64,000 bases of DNA. It comes from Alentia gelatinosa. Taxonomy: Eukaryota; Annelida; Polychaeta; Phyllodocida; Polynoidae. Position numbers and translations under genes: made by a program. Under the pieces are notes generated by a model. The model saw only the letters and a list, made by a program, of their open reading frames with translations, had not been told where the DNA came from and ran no database searches. Shown here one piece after another: positions 1 through 10,396 of this stretch (the stretch's first letter is position 1; every line of letters begins with the position of its first letter). The stretch is taken from positions 47,970,723-48,034,722 of the forward strand of contig OX465584.1 of the NCBI GenBank assembly GCA_950022655.1. The letters run 5' to 3'.

Positions 1-296
1 CCGATTATTCAGCACTGATCTGCAGTCGGGAACTGCCGATCGATTATTTTGGTGTACCGACGCAACTGGGCTGAATGAAAAAGAAACATGCTCACCGATA
101 TGTTTTTGCAATAAGCAACAACCAACTTTTTTCGGTGATCCTCAAGGCTTCAATGGTATGTATCCGGAAAGTACATTAGTAACAGTGCACACAATGTATC
201 CTCACCGATTATTTGATACCGACGTACAGTGGGTGGCACCATCAACAGATTTTGAGCATAACTCAATTAATTGGTGTCGTTTTCGTTGGCCAATGG
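1..296. repeat. MITE-like repeat, CCGATTATTC family, cut by window edge
   Basis: The window opens inside a copy of an interspersed family whose end reads CCGATTATTCRGCACYGATC followed by TGCAGTCGGGAAC. The inner and right part (accgattatttgataccgacg, then a tract like actcaattaattggtg, ending near ccaatgga) is matched in the copy at about 54560-54945 and, inverted, at 58761-58860. No coding potential; non-autonomous DNA transposon is my inference from the repeated ends. Confidence 0.6.
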
Positions 297-328
297 ACGA
301 TGCGATCTATCCAACGATGTACTTAGGA

Positions 329-469
329 GAAACCAAACGAGAGTTAGTCGTATTGTTGTTTATCGCACAACATCAATGTCGTGTATTACTGCGCGAGGCA
401 AAGCCGAGTGCAGTGATACACGGCATTGCCGGAGTGCGATAAACAACATGACTAACTCGAGTTTGGTTT
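329..469. repeat. Foldback repeat ending AAACCAAAC/GTTTGGTTT
   Basis: Imperfect inverted repeat: the left arm (aaaccaaacgagagttagtc, then a stretch ending tttatcgcac) pairs with the right arm (gtgcgataaacaac, then atgactaactcgagtttggttt). A partial copy lies at about 46205-46276. It abuts the next repeat, so the two may have inserted one beside the other. Confidence 0.6.
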
Positions 470-474
470 AGAAT

Positions 475-682
475 TTATCCTACCCCATCTAAATTACTTC
501 AGCAAATTAAGAAATAACATAAAACTCACCGATAATCAGTGATAATCATTGGTCGCTTTTCAAATTATGTCATTTGTCAACTGTATCCCACTAGAGCGAT
601 AAATTTCATTTTCCTGCACTGTAGACCAAATACAGTCCGCTAATGTTAAGTCTATGGAGTTTTTTTATTAGGGGTAGGATAA
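475..682. repeat. MITE, TTATCCTACCCC family, copy 1
   Basis: Bounded by perfect 12-bp inverted repeats TTATCCTACCCC and GGGGTAGGATAA. Sub-terminal sequence (taagtctatgg next to a T-rich tract) is shared with the copies at 41970, 49719 and 60056. This is the longest of the four copies (208 bp). The outermost TA may be the target duplication. Confidence 0.75.
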
Positions 683-1618
683 GTTCCTGTAGATGACCCA
701 TGCCCAAAATCGTTACATAGGAGACATAATGGGAAAGTGGGAAACATGTCAATCGTTCATACAAATTGTCGTATGTGTGGCATTTATCGTACGGGACGAT
801 AGGTCTACTATGTATAAGCTATGCAACCACTACATGTACATGCATTCTTATATAGGACGACCTGACCATGCTGTGCAAGGCACACATTGAGATGAAATTA
901 ATGAAGGGTATGAACTGAGTATGGCCTGAGACTGAAAAATTGATTCTATACATTTTGTTTCTGAAACGCCACAGATGGAAACGCTTTTATAAGGCATATT
1001 TTCAAAAATTTGATCCGTGGTCTCAATGTGGTAGGAGGAAAAGGTGCTACGCTACGCCTCGTGAAAACCTACATATTTTCAATTGCGGTTAATTTTTGAT
1101 ATTACCAATGGTCTTTTGTATATATTCAAGAATAGATACTGTTTTGCACGTTATATCTTTTAGATACGAGTGAATGAAATTCCTTTTAAGCATATAGCAA
1201 AGTTTGTATGTCATATCATTGCAATATTTCCAGAATTACAGTACAAGCTTCAGCTACGACACCCCCCCCCCCCCCCACCCCAAGGTGTTGTTCGCAACTA
1301 TTATAGATGACGTAAGACCATACGCGTGATGTAGGTCATTATCTATGTAAAATATTGAAACTTTCCTTTGATCTTATCGTACGAAGTGTGTAGCTGTGTG
1401 ACACAATAACAAAAATAAAGAAATGTAACGACAATAGGCCTAGGCCCATCGTAAGAGCATCTATATGATTATACACTGTTCAGGAAACGAACCTCGTAAT
1501 AATAAACATCTGAAGTACATCGAACTCACTGCTCAATCCAAAAATGGCTCCCCAGTAACAATTAACTAATCAGATGGACGGTATCAGACAACAGACTGAT
1601 GGCTGGGGTCATCATTCC
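683..1618. other. Gene-free AT-rich spacer with a C15 tract
   Basis: No recognisable gene. It holds a 15-C homopolymer at 1262-1276 and otherwise unremarkable AT-rich sequence. Short open frames here show no protein-like composition. Confidence 0.6.
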
Positions 1619-1906
1619 TAAGGCCCGGCGTCCACCTACTACGATAGAATCGTAGTCCTCCCGATATAGCACCGATACAAAATGTCAAAATCGGTGCCAT
1701 ATCGGGAAGGTGCAAAATCGTAGACATATGTCTAGACATGCCAATCCACCATGCGTTGTATGGGGGTTTTATCGGTGTCTAATCGCAGAAACGTGGTCAA
1801 CTGCCCTGATATAAGGTAACCTTCCGACGCGATTTTGATTTCTTATCGGGAGGTGCATCGTAGGGCATATCGGTGCCATATCGTAGTAGGTGGACGCCGG
1901 GCCTTA
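1619..1906. repeat. MITE with 27-bp perfect TIRs, GGCCCGGCGTCCACC family
   Basis: Terminal inverted repeats of 27 bp at 1619-1645 and 1880-1906 match perfectly. They begin TAAGGCCCGGCGTCCACC and run into CTACTACGAT. If TA is the target duplication, the element proper starts AGGCCCGG. Internal sequence carries several atcggtgccatatcg-like blocks. Degenerate relatives lie at 39058-39302 and 55806-55948. 288 bp, non-coding. Confidence 0.85.
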
Positions 1907-2943
1907 AAATACCAGAATGAATCTCTAATATTGAATAAAAAGATATTATCATAGCGCAAATGACAAGTGCAAATTAGAGGAACACACAAGGCAAGCATTA
2001 CAAATACGGGCGTGGGTTATCGTGGACCACCATTATGTTCCCACCCGGAAAAAGACACTTTATCCAGGGACGTGGAGATTATATTGAGCTTATCAAAGAC
2101 CACAAACGGATAGCATTGACAGTTGTGGAGAGACGTAAGAGGTTATTACTCACAGTCAGTGTTGGTAAACCACTCTACTCCTCATAAAACCTCTGAAATG
2201 ATTGCTAGATATCCATTGAGAGCTCTTATTCATCTTATAGATTTGTGAGCTGCCTAGCAATAATTCGGTATTTTAATCTTCAACGGATTGGACATATGAA
2301 AACCTTTTTTTTAATATAACTGGGACCATCATGTATTTATTCAGGGCAGGCTTATATATTTTATAGACTCTTTCTATGTACTTTCATATCATTAAGTCAG
2401 TTTATTGATTATATATTTCCACCAGATCCCATATCTCCTTTCTTTATTTATATCTAAATAAGTTTAATGTTATATTAAGCAATGTATTTTAGATATACTC
2501 TGCCACAAACGATACCCTGCGCATTTGTATACCTGTTCAAATTGTTTTAAGATTGGAAATTGAAACCAGAATTTTATAGATAATACCTTCCTTCATGATA
2601 TGATACCAATGTGCTTAATTAGCAGATTAAATTTTTATTTTTATTTAAGAACAAATTCAGACATGCTTCGAATTTCACTTCAATAGCATCAATTTGGTTT
2701 ACAAATTGGATTCGCATATGACTTGAATAACAAATATACAATGGTTTGCTGACAATATATCAAAAACTTCTCATACGTTGTTTCCGCTTAGTAATTAATA
2801 TAGTAGATGATATAGTTCATGATTCTATTTTGGAGAGTACCAGCGTGCTTAGTCCAGTGTCTTGTGAGTAGAGTTCGGAGCAGTTCATGCTACTCTTGAG
2901 CGTAGTGTTTCACCTAAAGCCGGAGACACACCAAGCGAGTCAA
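1907..2943. other. Gene-free AT-rich spacer
   Basis: Strongly AT-rich with no gene, tandem repeat or inverted repeat that I can support. Confidence 0.55.
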
Positions 2944-3112
2944 GGTGGCGATCTCTGGAATCGCCAATACAAAATAGCATATATCTGAGATATTTTTTCA
3001 TAGTAATATCTCTTATCGATAAAGTAGCGTATCAGAAGCAATAATCAAGGGAAATATGAAATAATAGCTCACATACTAGCCATTTTGTGTTGGCGATCAC
3101 AGAAATCGCTGC
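2944..3112. repeat. Inverted-repeat element, GGCGATC...AATCGCC arms
   Basis: Left arm at about 2944-2975 (ggtggcgatctctggaatcg, then ccaatacaaaat) pairs imperfectly with the right arm at about 3081-3112 (attttgtgttggcgatcaca, then gaaatcgctgcc). The flank gccggagacacacca is echoed, inverted, at 39033-39050 (ggtgtgtctccagct), so the full element may extend outward. Confidence 0.55.
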
Positions 3113-3210
3113 CTTTCTCTGAAAACGTGAAGACTGTAGAACATCTAGGAAAAGGTCCTCAGGTAGTGCCCTTCAAGAAGAAATATCTTCCCAAAGATTC
3201 TTTGACCCTA

Positions 3211-3490
3211 TGACCCAGTTTACACCTACCGATTATGACCACCGATTCTAGACTCTGGCACTGCTGACCGATTAATAAATATCCCTGATTTAGTATCTGT
3301 AAGTGTAAAAGAAAAACGAAATACAGACATGGTCAGCGATTTCTCAACCCTAAATTGTGAAACATGGCACCACTAATCGACCGAGTTTTGTGGCTTACGA
3401 TGGCTCCCCAGGTGTAATACATATTCTGAATAAACCACTTAATGTTTACCAGGTGTAAATATCTATAAAATCGTCTTAGGCTTAACACTG
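3211..3490. repeat. Degenerate copy of GGCCCAGTTTACACC family
   Basis: Begins acccagtttacacctaccga, close to the clean end of the next element, and contains further accgatt blocks and a cccaggtgtaa block. The right end is eroded or has been overrun by the neighbouring copy. Confidence 0.4.
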
Positions 3491-3495
3491 CAATA

Positions 3496-3809
3496 GGCCC
3501 AGTTTACACCTGTCGACGGAAAATGCATCTGCAAAATATGGCGAAAAGAAATTTGTCGGTAGTGCTCCCCGATAAATAAAAACGATACAGATTATCGGTG
3601 ACACTCCAGGTCATTGAGGTGTTTACACCTGACTACCAATGAGTGGTTTATTCAGTATAATTATGTCTTACACCTGGCAAACTATTATTGGTTACATGTG
3701 CATCGATTTCCATGGGAATCGATCATGTATAGAGAAATAGAAAATCTGAATATTAACCTTGCCTGAACTATTACTGAATGTATAGTAATCGGCAGGTCTC
3801 AACTGGGCC
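3496..3809. repeat. MITE, GGCCCAGTTTACACC family, full length
   Basis: Left end GGCCCAGTTTACACCTGTCGA and right end (reverse complement GGCCCAGTTGAGACCTGCCGA) form about 21-bp imperfect inverted repeats, with TA on each side. Internal fggtgtttacacc-type blocks recur. A partial relative is at 10397-10545. 314 bp, non-coding. Confidence 0.7.
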
Positions 3810-4599
3810 TAATTTATAGTCTACCAGGAGTGGAGTTATATGATTAGTCCTGACAAATTTGCTGGAGGAAAATCGTGGAGAGTAATGACAGTAACATAAA
3901 CGTTGTAGATTATTGAATTCTGATAGATAATGATATGATTGCCGTCCACTTATTGCAGTTTGAATGCGAATTTATCGATGACTGATATCACTCTTTTTAC
4001 TCACGGTTCTTGGGGAGTCTGGTCCAGATTGTTGGGTCGTTTATATGTCGAGGGGCATGATCAATAACCCTTAAACACATCTATGCTTGAAGCAGCAGGA
4101 TCAATTGTCATCATAGAATAAAACGAGGGACATTGACTCCTGACATCGTTCCACATTGTTTCATAAATATATCACATATTTCCTATGTGTCTGCTATTAT
4201 AGTCCAGATGTTATTGTTTTCCTTATATAATTGATGGATAATATAATACATGTTAAGGCGGGAATCAGAGCAAGCGTTGTCTTTATTAAGGGCTCACTGT
4301 GACCTCATTACCCCAGATCCCCAGTGAAACAAGATGGAAGCCGTAGTGGGCTAATAAAATTTTATTTAATTTTATGAGTCTTATTGATATGAATAAGAGT
4401 AATACAGGAATATCAATAATAAGAACAATAGTATAATTGACATAATATGTGGTTGTCAATTGTTATAAGTTGTTATAATAACATAATGAGTATGTTATGT
4501 AGTATTACATAGTTATAATGAACATGTAATAATAAAATTATAATATGAATAGCCAAGAAGCCAATAGTTATAGGGAGAGGAGGGTGGGAAAAGTTTTTA
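3810..4599. other. Gene-free AT-rich stretch next to the DIRS element
   Basis: Very AT-rich, with many ataat and ttgttata words between 4360 and 4560. It may include the 3' non-coding end of the adjacent minus-strand DIRS element. I could not identify split or inverted terminal repeats that would fix the boundary. Confidence 0.5.
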
Positions 4600-4602
4600 T
4601 AG

Positions 4603-5634
4603 TCATTTGTAGGAAAGAGACTCAATGAGAGACTTGTTGACAGTCTCTTTGTCTGTCACTTTGATGTATGCCCTGTGGGCATGTGACCTCCACCCTCCAT
4701 AACTCTGGATGTTGAGTTCAGGTATGCCCGCCTCAAATGCCTGGGTAGCAGCGGCTTTCCTGAGGCTGTGGAGGGTGTACGTCTTCACAGTTTGGCCTGT
4801 GGCCTGTAGGAGGCGGTCCCATTCGTTCGTCATTACCCGTGAGGTGATGGTCGTTCCATCGGGCAGCGTCAGGAACGGGTCCTGTAGTGAACCCGTAGGG
4901 GCCGCCCGTAGTAGACCTCGAACCGCGTCTACCGGGAACACTCTGGTATCGCCCGCGGCCTCCAGGCGCATTACTTTCTGTTGCCCCACGTATTGTAGAT
5001 TTTTGGCCGCCTTGATGGTGATTGTCACGTGTCGGCGGCTGAGGACCACGTCCCCTCGTGTGAGATGCCGAGCCGGATCGAATGCCCGATCGGATTGCGG
5101 CGCCACCTCTCCCTGCTGTAGGGCCGCGTAAAAGATCAGTAGCAGGCCCGCTCTCATGGCCGTATGGAGGGGGGATCCCGTGAGCCCGTCGAGAACCGCT
5201 CGGAATACGTCCATCGGGATAGGAGGCTTCACATTTGGCACGTAGAGCTTGTTCCTCCTCATGCCCTCGAGGGCACGTTTCACCCGATGATCCTCTGTTG
5301 GTCGCACGTCCCCCCCCGTCAGTCGCAGATGTGCACGGACGTGCGATAGCTGGTTGGCGACCGTAGCCGGCGAGGGGGCGTGGTCGGCCACGTATTCCAG
5401 GTAAGACGTGATCAGGCTCACGGTCGGTGCCCGGGGGTCCACTCTCATCCGGTTGCAGAACGCCAGGTAGGTGGTGACTGCGGATCGTTGGTTTGCGAGC
5501 GTACCTGGGGCACGCGCCTCTGACTGCCTCGCAGATGCCTTTGCCTGGAGTAAGAGAAGCGCCCGATCTGCAGAAGAGACGGAGTACGGGTACAAATGAA
5601 GCATGGGTACATGGTACGATAGGGTACAGTTCAT
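4603..5634 (-). CDS. Tyrosine recombinase of DIRS-like element
   Basis: 343 residues. In YR retroelements this enzyme inserts the circular DNA copy in place of a DDE integrase. Residues about 45-130 look like the helical core-binding domain and 140-330 the catalytic domain. Visible catalytic-box residues are H289 and R292 (HSLR), W315 (GGWRS) and the nucleophile candidate Y323 (RAYIK). The first box should read L-R-x-G/S-E but here reads L172-Q173-Q174-G175-E176. The conserved arginine is therefore glutamine (codon CAG at 5116-5118 on the minus strand), one transition from CGG, as expected from CpG decay. The frame overlaps the end of the RT frame, shifted by one base. The start is the first methionine and may not be the natural one. 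Family assignment is firm; activity is unlikely. Confidence 0.85.
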   Translation of the reverse strand: MNCTLSYHVPMLHLYPYSVSSADRALLLLQAKASARQSEARAPGTLANQRSAVTTYLAFCNRMRVDPRAPTVSLITSYLEYVADHAPSPATVANQLSHVRAHLRLTGGDVRPTEDHRVKRALEGMRRNKLYVPNVKPPIPMDVFRAVLDGLTGSPLHTAMRAGLLLIFYAALQQGEVAPQSDRAFDPARHLTRGDVVLSRRHVTITIKAAKNLQYVGQQKVMRLEAAGDTRVFPVDAVRGLLRAAPTGSLQDPFLTLPDGTTITSRVMTNEWDRLLQATGQTVKTYTLHSLRKAAATQAFEAGIPELNIQSYGGWRSHAHRAYIKVTDKETVNKSLIESLSYK

Positions 5635-7108
5635 GAAGTTGAATGAGGGAGTTGGCCCTATCGTATTCCGTCCTCGACAGATGGGCTCTGCTCAAGGCAT
5701 CTGCGATCACGTTTTGCACCCCGGGGATATGGCTGAAGACGAGTTCTACCTGCAGACGTGCCTGCACCATCAATGCCTGGCGGGCACACTCCGCCAGGAC
5801 TCGGTTACGGGCACGCCCACTGTTCAGGGTCTGTACTGTGCCGAGGTTATCACAGAACACCTCTATCCGTGATCCCCTATCCCTGTCCGTGATGAATGTG
5901 TGGAGTGTGTATATGGTATTCAGAGCCTCCAGCTCTGAGATGCACTCCACGGGGTCGATGACTGGGCACACCTGTCCGGAATACGAGTACCGACCGTCAG
6001 TGCCTCCCACCCCGGACAGGCACGCATCCACGGTGATGCGCCTCGTCGGCGGGCCTCGAGGGATGAGAGCGCGGCCATTCCATCCTTCCGCAAACTGCAC
6101 AAACCAATCCAGATCCTGGCGCATCTCGGAATTGATGTTCATGTAGAAACCTCTCATCCCCCTCAGTGCCTCCAGCAACTTCGAGACGAATGCCCGCGCC
6201 GGTCGTATACACCTCGCCGCGTGAAGAATTCTGCCCAGTACGGACTGGAGCTGGCGTTTGGTCAGAGTCCAGCGCTTCACTACGGCCGACACGTGACCTC
6301 GGATATCCTCTAACTTGGACGTGGGGATCGAGAGTGTCATCCTACGGGCATCGGTTTCTATACCCAACCACGTGACGTTCTGGCTGGGCTCCTGCGCTTT
6401 ATCGTAGGCCTCGGGGAGGCCCAGTTCTGCAAACAGATCACATGCAATCCTGAAGTCCACGGCCGCCTTACCTCGGTCCTCGGAGAGGATGATGAGGTCG
6501 TCGAGGTACATCGAGGCCTTGACTCCCTTCGATCCCAGGATCCCCACGATGGCCTCCGCCACACACTGCATGTGGTAGGAGGAGGCACGGGCACCGAATG
6601 GCATGGCCGTATCGCAGTAGTGCCCGCCCTCCCACGTGAAACATAGCAGAGGCCAATCGAGGGGATCACACCTAAAGTTCTTGTAGGCACGTGACACGTC
6701 GATGGACGACATGTAGGACGACATGCCTGCCTTAACGAGCTTGGCCACAAACTCGTCAACCGTTGGGAGGCCGTGATCTTGCTCCAGCCCGTAGACCGAG
6801 TTCTTAATGACGAACGAGTTCACGCTGCACTCCCGCGGGAAAGTCATATCCGTAATAATGCGTCGGTCGTCTGTCCCATGCTTTTCCCGTGTCATGAGTG
6901 GCGACACGTGACACCACGGGCTAAACGGTGGTTCGGTGAACGGACCCATCATATTGGTAAAGGCTGCCTCCTTCACCAGAAACTTCTCTACCTGCACGGG
7001 GTGAGCGGTCGCGCTGGGGTGGTTGGCCACGCTATCACTCTCCGGCCCGAGGTATCCTAGGGCAAAGCTGTAGCACAGGAATCCCAGGAGCTCCTGCGCC
7101 CCGTCCAC
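4733..7108 (-). CDS. Reverse transcriptase-RNase H of DIRS-like element (5' frameshifted)
   Basis: 791 codons open, of which about the first 490 are the real domains. Reverse transcriptase: D137 in SSIDVSRAYKNF, PFGARASSYHMQ at about 170-181, and the YLDD box at 201-204. RNase H: D361 (TVDACLSG), E392, D420 (FCDNLG) and D470 (ADALSR), so the D-E-D-D set is complete. Sequence before the reverse transcriptase (PSATAHPV, MMGPFTEPPF) matches the usual DIRS pol leader. The frame opens with GTG at 7108 just after an in-frame TAG. The missing pol beginning (GIPNALGARIEVPSDLNLAA) continues in another frame at about 7110-7400, so an indel near 7110 has split pol. Residues beyond about 492 are read across the recombinase gene and look like an overlap frame, not a methyltransferase. 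Confidence 0.85.
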   Translation of the reverse strand: MDGAQELLGFLCYSFALGYLGPESDSVANHPSATAHPVQVEKFLVKEAAFTNMMGPFTEPPFSPWCHVSPLMTREKHGTDDRRIITDMTFPRECSVNSFVIKNSVYGLEQDHGLPTVDEFVAKLVKAGMSSYMSSIDVSRAYKNFRCDPLDWPLLCFTWEGGHYCDTAMPFGARASSYHMQCVAEAIVGILGSKGVKASMYLDDLIILSEDRGKAAVDFRIACDLFAELGLPEAYDKAQEPSQNVTWLGIETDARRMTLSIPTSKLEDIRGHVSAVVKRWTLTKRQLQSVLGRILHAARCIRPARAFVSKLLEALRGMRGFYMNINSEMRQDLDWFVQFAEGWNGRALIPRGPPTRRITVDACLSGVGGTDGRYSYSGQVCPVIDPVECISELEALNTIYTLHTFITDRDRGSRIEVFCDNLGTVQTLNSGRARNRVLAECARQALMVQARLQVELVFSHIPGVQNVIADALSRAHLSRTEYDRANSLIQLHELYPIVPCTHASFVPVLRLFCRSGASLTPGKGICEAVRGACPRYARKPTIRSHHLPGVLQPDESGPPGTDREPDHVLPGIRGRPRPLAGYGRQPAIARPCTSATDGGGRATNRGSSGETCPRGHEEEQALRAKCEASYPDGRIPSGSRRAHGIPPPYGHESGPATDLLRGPTAGRGGAAIRSGIRSGSASHTRGRGPQPPTRDNHHQGGQKSTIRGATESNAPGGRGRYQSVPGRRGSRSTTGGPYGFTTGPVPDAARWNDHHLTGNDERMGPPPTGHRPNCEDVHPPQPQESRCYPGI

Positions 7109-7336
7109 GGTAATGGTCCCACGCAGCTAAGTTGAGATCAGAAGGAACCTCAATCCTAGCGCCGAGTGCGTTTGGGATTCCCGTGTCACGCACGGCCCGG
7201 TATATCTCCGCGTGCCTGGCGGGCCCCACGGCCATGAAGTCCGGCCGAGTCTCCCGGCGATGTTCCCTGAAGGCGAACGGGTCTGTCCTCACTCCCTCCC
7301 GGTAGATTCCTCGTCTCGCCCCGGCACACCGTTTTT

Positions 7337-8500
7337 TTAAGTCGTCTTGTGTTTGTGGATGCTCTGTGGTGCCGCCGGCTTGGTGGTGGTTTGGAGTTGG
7401 TACCCCACCTGGGGTGCTCGTCGTGGTGTGGGTGCAGGGGGAGCGGCAGTGTTGTCGTACCCGTGACCAAACGTGAGCTTTCGGTTGCACGCGTGCACCG
7501 AGTGACCGCACTTCCTGCCGACAGAGTCACAAAAGCTACACACGTGCAGCCACCGGATGCCCCCTTCACTGTGATCGTTGCGGTGGCGGTACCCCCTCTC
7601 ACCATTGAACTCCCGGCACGGGGCCTCGCTCCCCCTAGCGCGTCCGGTCTCGTTGTTTGTACTGCCGTTAGCCGTGTGTGTAGTGGTCATGGCCAGCCGG
7701 ACGCGCTCTTCCTGGATCCGGCCGTGGTCTGACCACCGCATCCTGCCGGACTCGACCTGGTCGAAAACGTAGTTTGACCAACGTCTGACGCCAGCCCACG
7801 GCCGTGCCTGCGCGTCGACCGTTACCTGGTATAAGTGCTTGAACATGTGGTCCTTATCCTCGGGGTGCAAGGCGCGTTCGTCACTCAATAGGGCCACAAA
7901 GCAACTAATGTACTCGAGAGGCCCGAGGCTCGACCGTAGGTCCAATTTCTGATGCAGCGTGTACACGCCGTCCCGGTCCATGAACATGTACGGCTTTGCG
8001 GTCGGCCTGCGGGCATTAAGATCGGAAAGTAACGAAGTCTTACCGGTGGTCCGATCGTGTCGCATGGCCTCACGGCCGAATTCCCGCTGTAGATGGTCTT
8101 CAGTCGTGTAGGCTTCCCTGAGAGCCCGGGGTGGGGGTAGAAGGCGTTCCGTTTGCTCCTGGGCCCAGTCCCGTGTCCGTTCGGCCGCCGCCGACGCCCG
8201 TGAGCCGCTCCTCCGCGATGCCGGCCGGGAAATTTGCATGATGGCGTCCATCATGCCGTCCATCTGTCGGGACATCTTCGTGACATCCGTTCTGACCTCG
8301 TTGACATCCGTTTTGACTTCGTTCACGTCTGTCCTCACTCCCTCGAGGTTGGTCTCTAGGGCAGTGATCCGGGAGGCCCGAGACCGACCGCTGGTGCTTG
8401 TACCTTGTTGAGAGACCGACTCCACGTGGTCGCTCTCAGCCGTAGGTTGCTGCCGTAGGGTTATCTCCGAGTCCGTTTCAGCTGCTGCGGATGCCGCCAT
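7337..8500 (-). CDS. Gag-like protein of DIRS-like element
   Basis: The open frame runs from 8812 (491 codons). I take Met105, at 8500, as the likely start because the preceding residues look like translated leader; 8518 is an alternative. Numbering below is for the 491-residue frame. Residues about 150-195 form a heptad-rich coiled coil with repeated VRTDVNEV-type units. A cysteine-histidine cluster C425-x2-C428-x8-H437-x4-C442 is a zinc-finger-like nucleic-acid-binding motif close to the C-terminus. The role, inferred from position and motif, is packaging of element RNA. The pol reading frame begins around the gag stop, as expected for this order. Confidence 0.7.
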   Translation of the reverse strand: MAASAAAETDSEITLRQQPTAESDHVESVSQQGTSTSGRSRASRITALETNLEGVRTDVNEVKTDVNEVRTDVTKMSRQMDGMMDAIMQISRPASRRSGSRASAAAERTRDWAQEQTERLLPPPRALREAYTTEDHLQREFGREAMRHDRTTGKTSLLSDLNARRPTAKPYMFMDRDGVYTLHQKLDLRSSLGPLEYISCFVALLSDERALHPEDKDHMFKHLYQVTVDAQARPWAGVRRWSNYVFDQVESGRMRWSDHGRIQEERVRLAMTTTHTANGSTNNETGRARGSEAPCREFNGERGYRHRNDHSEGGIRWLHVCSFCDSVGRKCGHSVHACNRKLTFGHGYDNTAAPPAPTPRRAPQVGYQLQTTTKPAAPQSIHKHKTT

Positions 8501-8916
8501 AGCGCTTCTAGTCAACATAACTGCACGATATATCGCTAACCACTGAATCGCTTGGTATGCCTGTCCTCGTCTGCCGATATTCGGGGAATATGGAGACTGG
8601 AGGTACGAGGGGCGATAAGCCAAGGAGCGGTAGAAAAAGTGCGTGTAGAGTGTAGGAGAGCTGTGAAGCGTATGAGGCAGAGTACAGTGTCGACCTAGCA
8701 CACTTTGATGTTTAGTGCGGCCGACAGAGGAGAGGTGGCGCAGGGGTGCGCTAGTGTAGAGGGGTTTCACCAGGGGGGGCAATGACCACCCCTGACCATA
8801 GGCCATGGGCAACCTATTGGTAACGTTGTTGTTGATGTTGTAGCAACAGGCAGGGCTGGAATATCTGAATGTGTGGGTTCAGGGTTGCCAGCAGTGTAAG
8901 GGTCCTTTTTTATCAT

Positions 8917-8942
8917 CCGATTATTCGGCATGAATCTGACAT
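8917..8942. repeat. Fragment of CCGATTATTCGGCA repeat family
   Basis: ccgattattcggcatgaatc matches the terminal sequence of the family seen at 1, 54560, 58872 and 59456. Only the end is preserved. Confidence 0.4.
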
Positions 8943-10396
8943 GTCTACGAATCTACTGCCTTAGCCTTGTCGTAGAAGTGTCGAAACGTGTAGGAAGCAA
9001 TGCTGGGCCTCATGGGCATGGATAAATTTTGAAGAAGAACCACCAACCCATGTTTGAACGGGGTATTTATAATTGGTGCACTTCTAGTTGGCAGGTGGAA
9101 ACGCAGCATAAAAGGGAGGTGTCCTTTGCACTCCTGATACACTACAATTAGCCTTACCACTCACCTCCAGAATCAAATGGAATTTTTCATCAGGAGATCC
9201 GACAAAATCGTAGCAGTATACCATACTTCTACGATGCACCCTTTAATACACGATGATACGCCACGATTCTCTCCAGACACACCAGGGTTAAAAACCTAAA
9301 TAAAAGGCCTCGATTTTTCGCAGCCTATCGTAGCGAATCCCCGTGTATCGGGAGGATTCTTTACCATAAATAAGCTACACAGCCCCCTCCCCCCTCCATT
9401 TAATGGTTTCTCAGGAGAGGATGTTGGTAGGTGGAGTGAAGGTCAGGTAACATATATATTGTAATGTGGAGTGTAGCTGTTATTTTTTGTAAAACATTAA
9501 AAAAAGTTTTCTCGTATATTTTGACAGGTTGATACCAGTTCATTATGTATTCCTATTAATATCAAACTAAGGTCGATCAGTCATTTTGTGAATCTCGTCA
9601 GAGAGAGAAAGGTGTAATTTGCAAAGTTCAAGGCTACTAAAATGTTACCCTCTACCGGTCCTAATATTGCTTTTGACTCAAACCCAGGCATAGAGAATGT
9701 GCGTCTATCTGTCAGGGTGTTTTCGATCCCCGTAGCTTATCGTAGTTTACAATATTGAGTTCACAACATTGAATTTAGTTTTGGCTATATTAAGTTACAA
9801 ATGAAAAAATCTAGAATATTTATTACACGGGTCAGATTTGTGATTATCTTTGCGTTCTCAACAGTGAACATTAAGGGCCAACGGAATAAATATATTCATA
9901 TAGAAATATTTACGCAATAATTTTTCCTTTTCCTGACACGGGAGAAAGGTATATAGAGAAAAAATACCAACATCAACAGGTGCAGTAGTACAAAGGTGTT
10001 TTTATAAATATCATGTTTCAACAGAACAAAAACGATCCAACCATATGCTAGGCAATCAATTTCAGGTGACCCATGGAATTGATATACCTTATGCTGAGTA
10101 CACACTATGGTATTGTTGATTTCCCACTCTAGAAATATTTAAGTGCATTCGCTATAGAAGAAGAGGTCTATCGGAATACAAGATGAAATATAATGCTTAT
10201 CATACCAGCTGCTGCCTTATAATAATACAAATAACAAAATAAATGTATTTGAGCAAATCTTTATACAAATTTGGCTATAAAGCTTTATAATGTGCGGTTT
10301 ATTGATGAACTACGATGCAGTTCATTGTCATAGTTGGATGATAAAGCCCGTTTCCATTGACGGACAAAAAAGGCACCGATACCTTTGGTTATCCTA
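8943..10396. other. Gene-free AT-rich spacer with MITE remnant at 9191-9364
   Basis: 9191-9364 holds aaaatcgtagcag, tacgatgcacc, cctatcgtagcg and atcgggagga blocks typical of the atcgtagcaggtg-type repeats elsewhere in the window. Its ends are unclear. The remainder shows no gene and no strong repeat. Confidence 0.45.

Larger units (their letters stand above)
4600..8815 (-). mobile_element. DIRS-like tyrosine-recombinase retroelement, probably inactive
   Basis: Three minus-strand frames occur in the order Gag, reverse transcriptase-RNase H, tyrosine recombinase. This is the set that defines the DIRS order (YR retroelements). There is no integrase or aspartic protease. The body is clearly GC-rich and CpG-rich compared with its flanks. 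Outer limits are approximate because I could not find the inverted or split direct repeats that DIRS or Ngaro elements carry. A frameshift near 7110 and a substituted catalytic residue in the recombinase argue that this copy no longer moves. Confidence 0.85.

Noticed and set aside
1262..1276. C15 tract as regulatory or assembly signal
   Set aside because: Homopolymers of this kind recur (11153, 44800, 60600); simple slippage is enough.
4733..5560. C-terminal part of the RT frame as a DIRS methyltransferase
   Set aside because: Residues past 492 are Gly/Pro/Arg-rich shadow of the recombinase gene with no methyltransferase motif.
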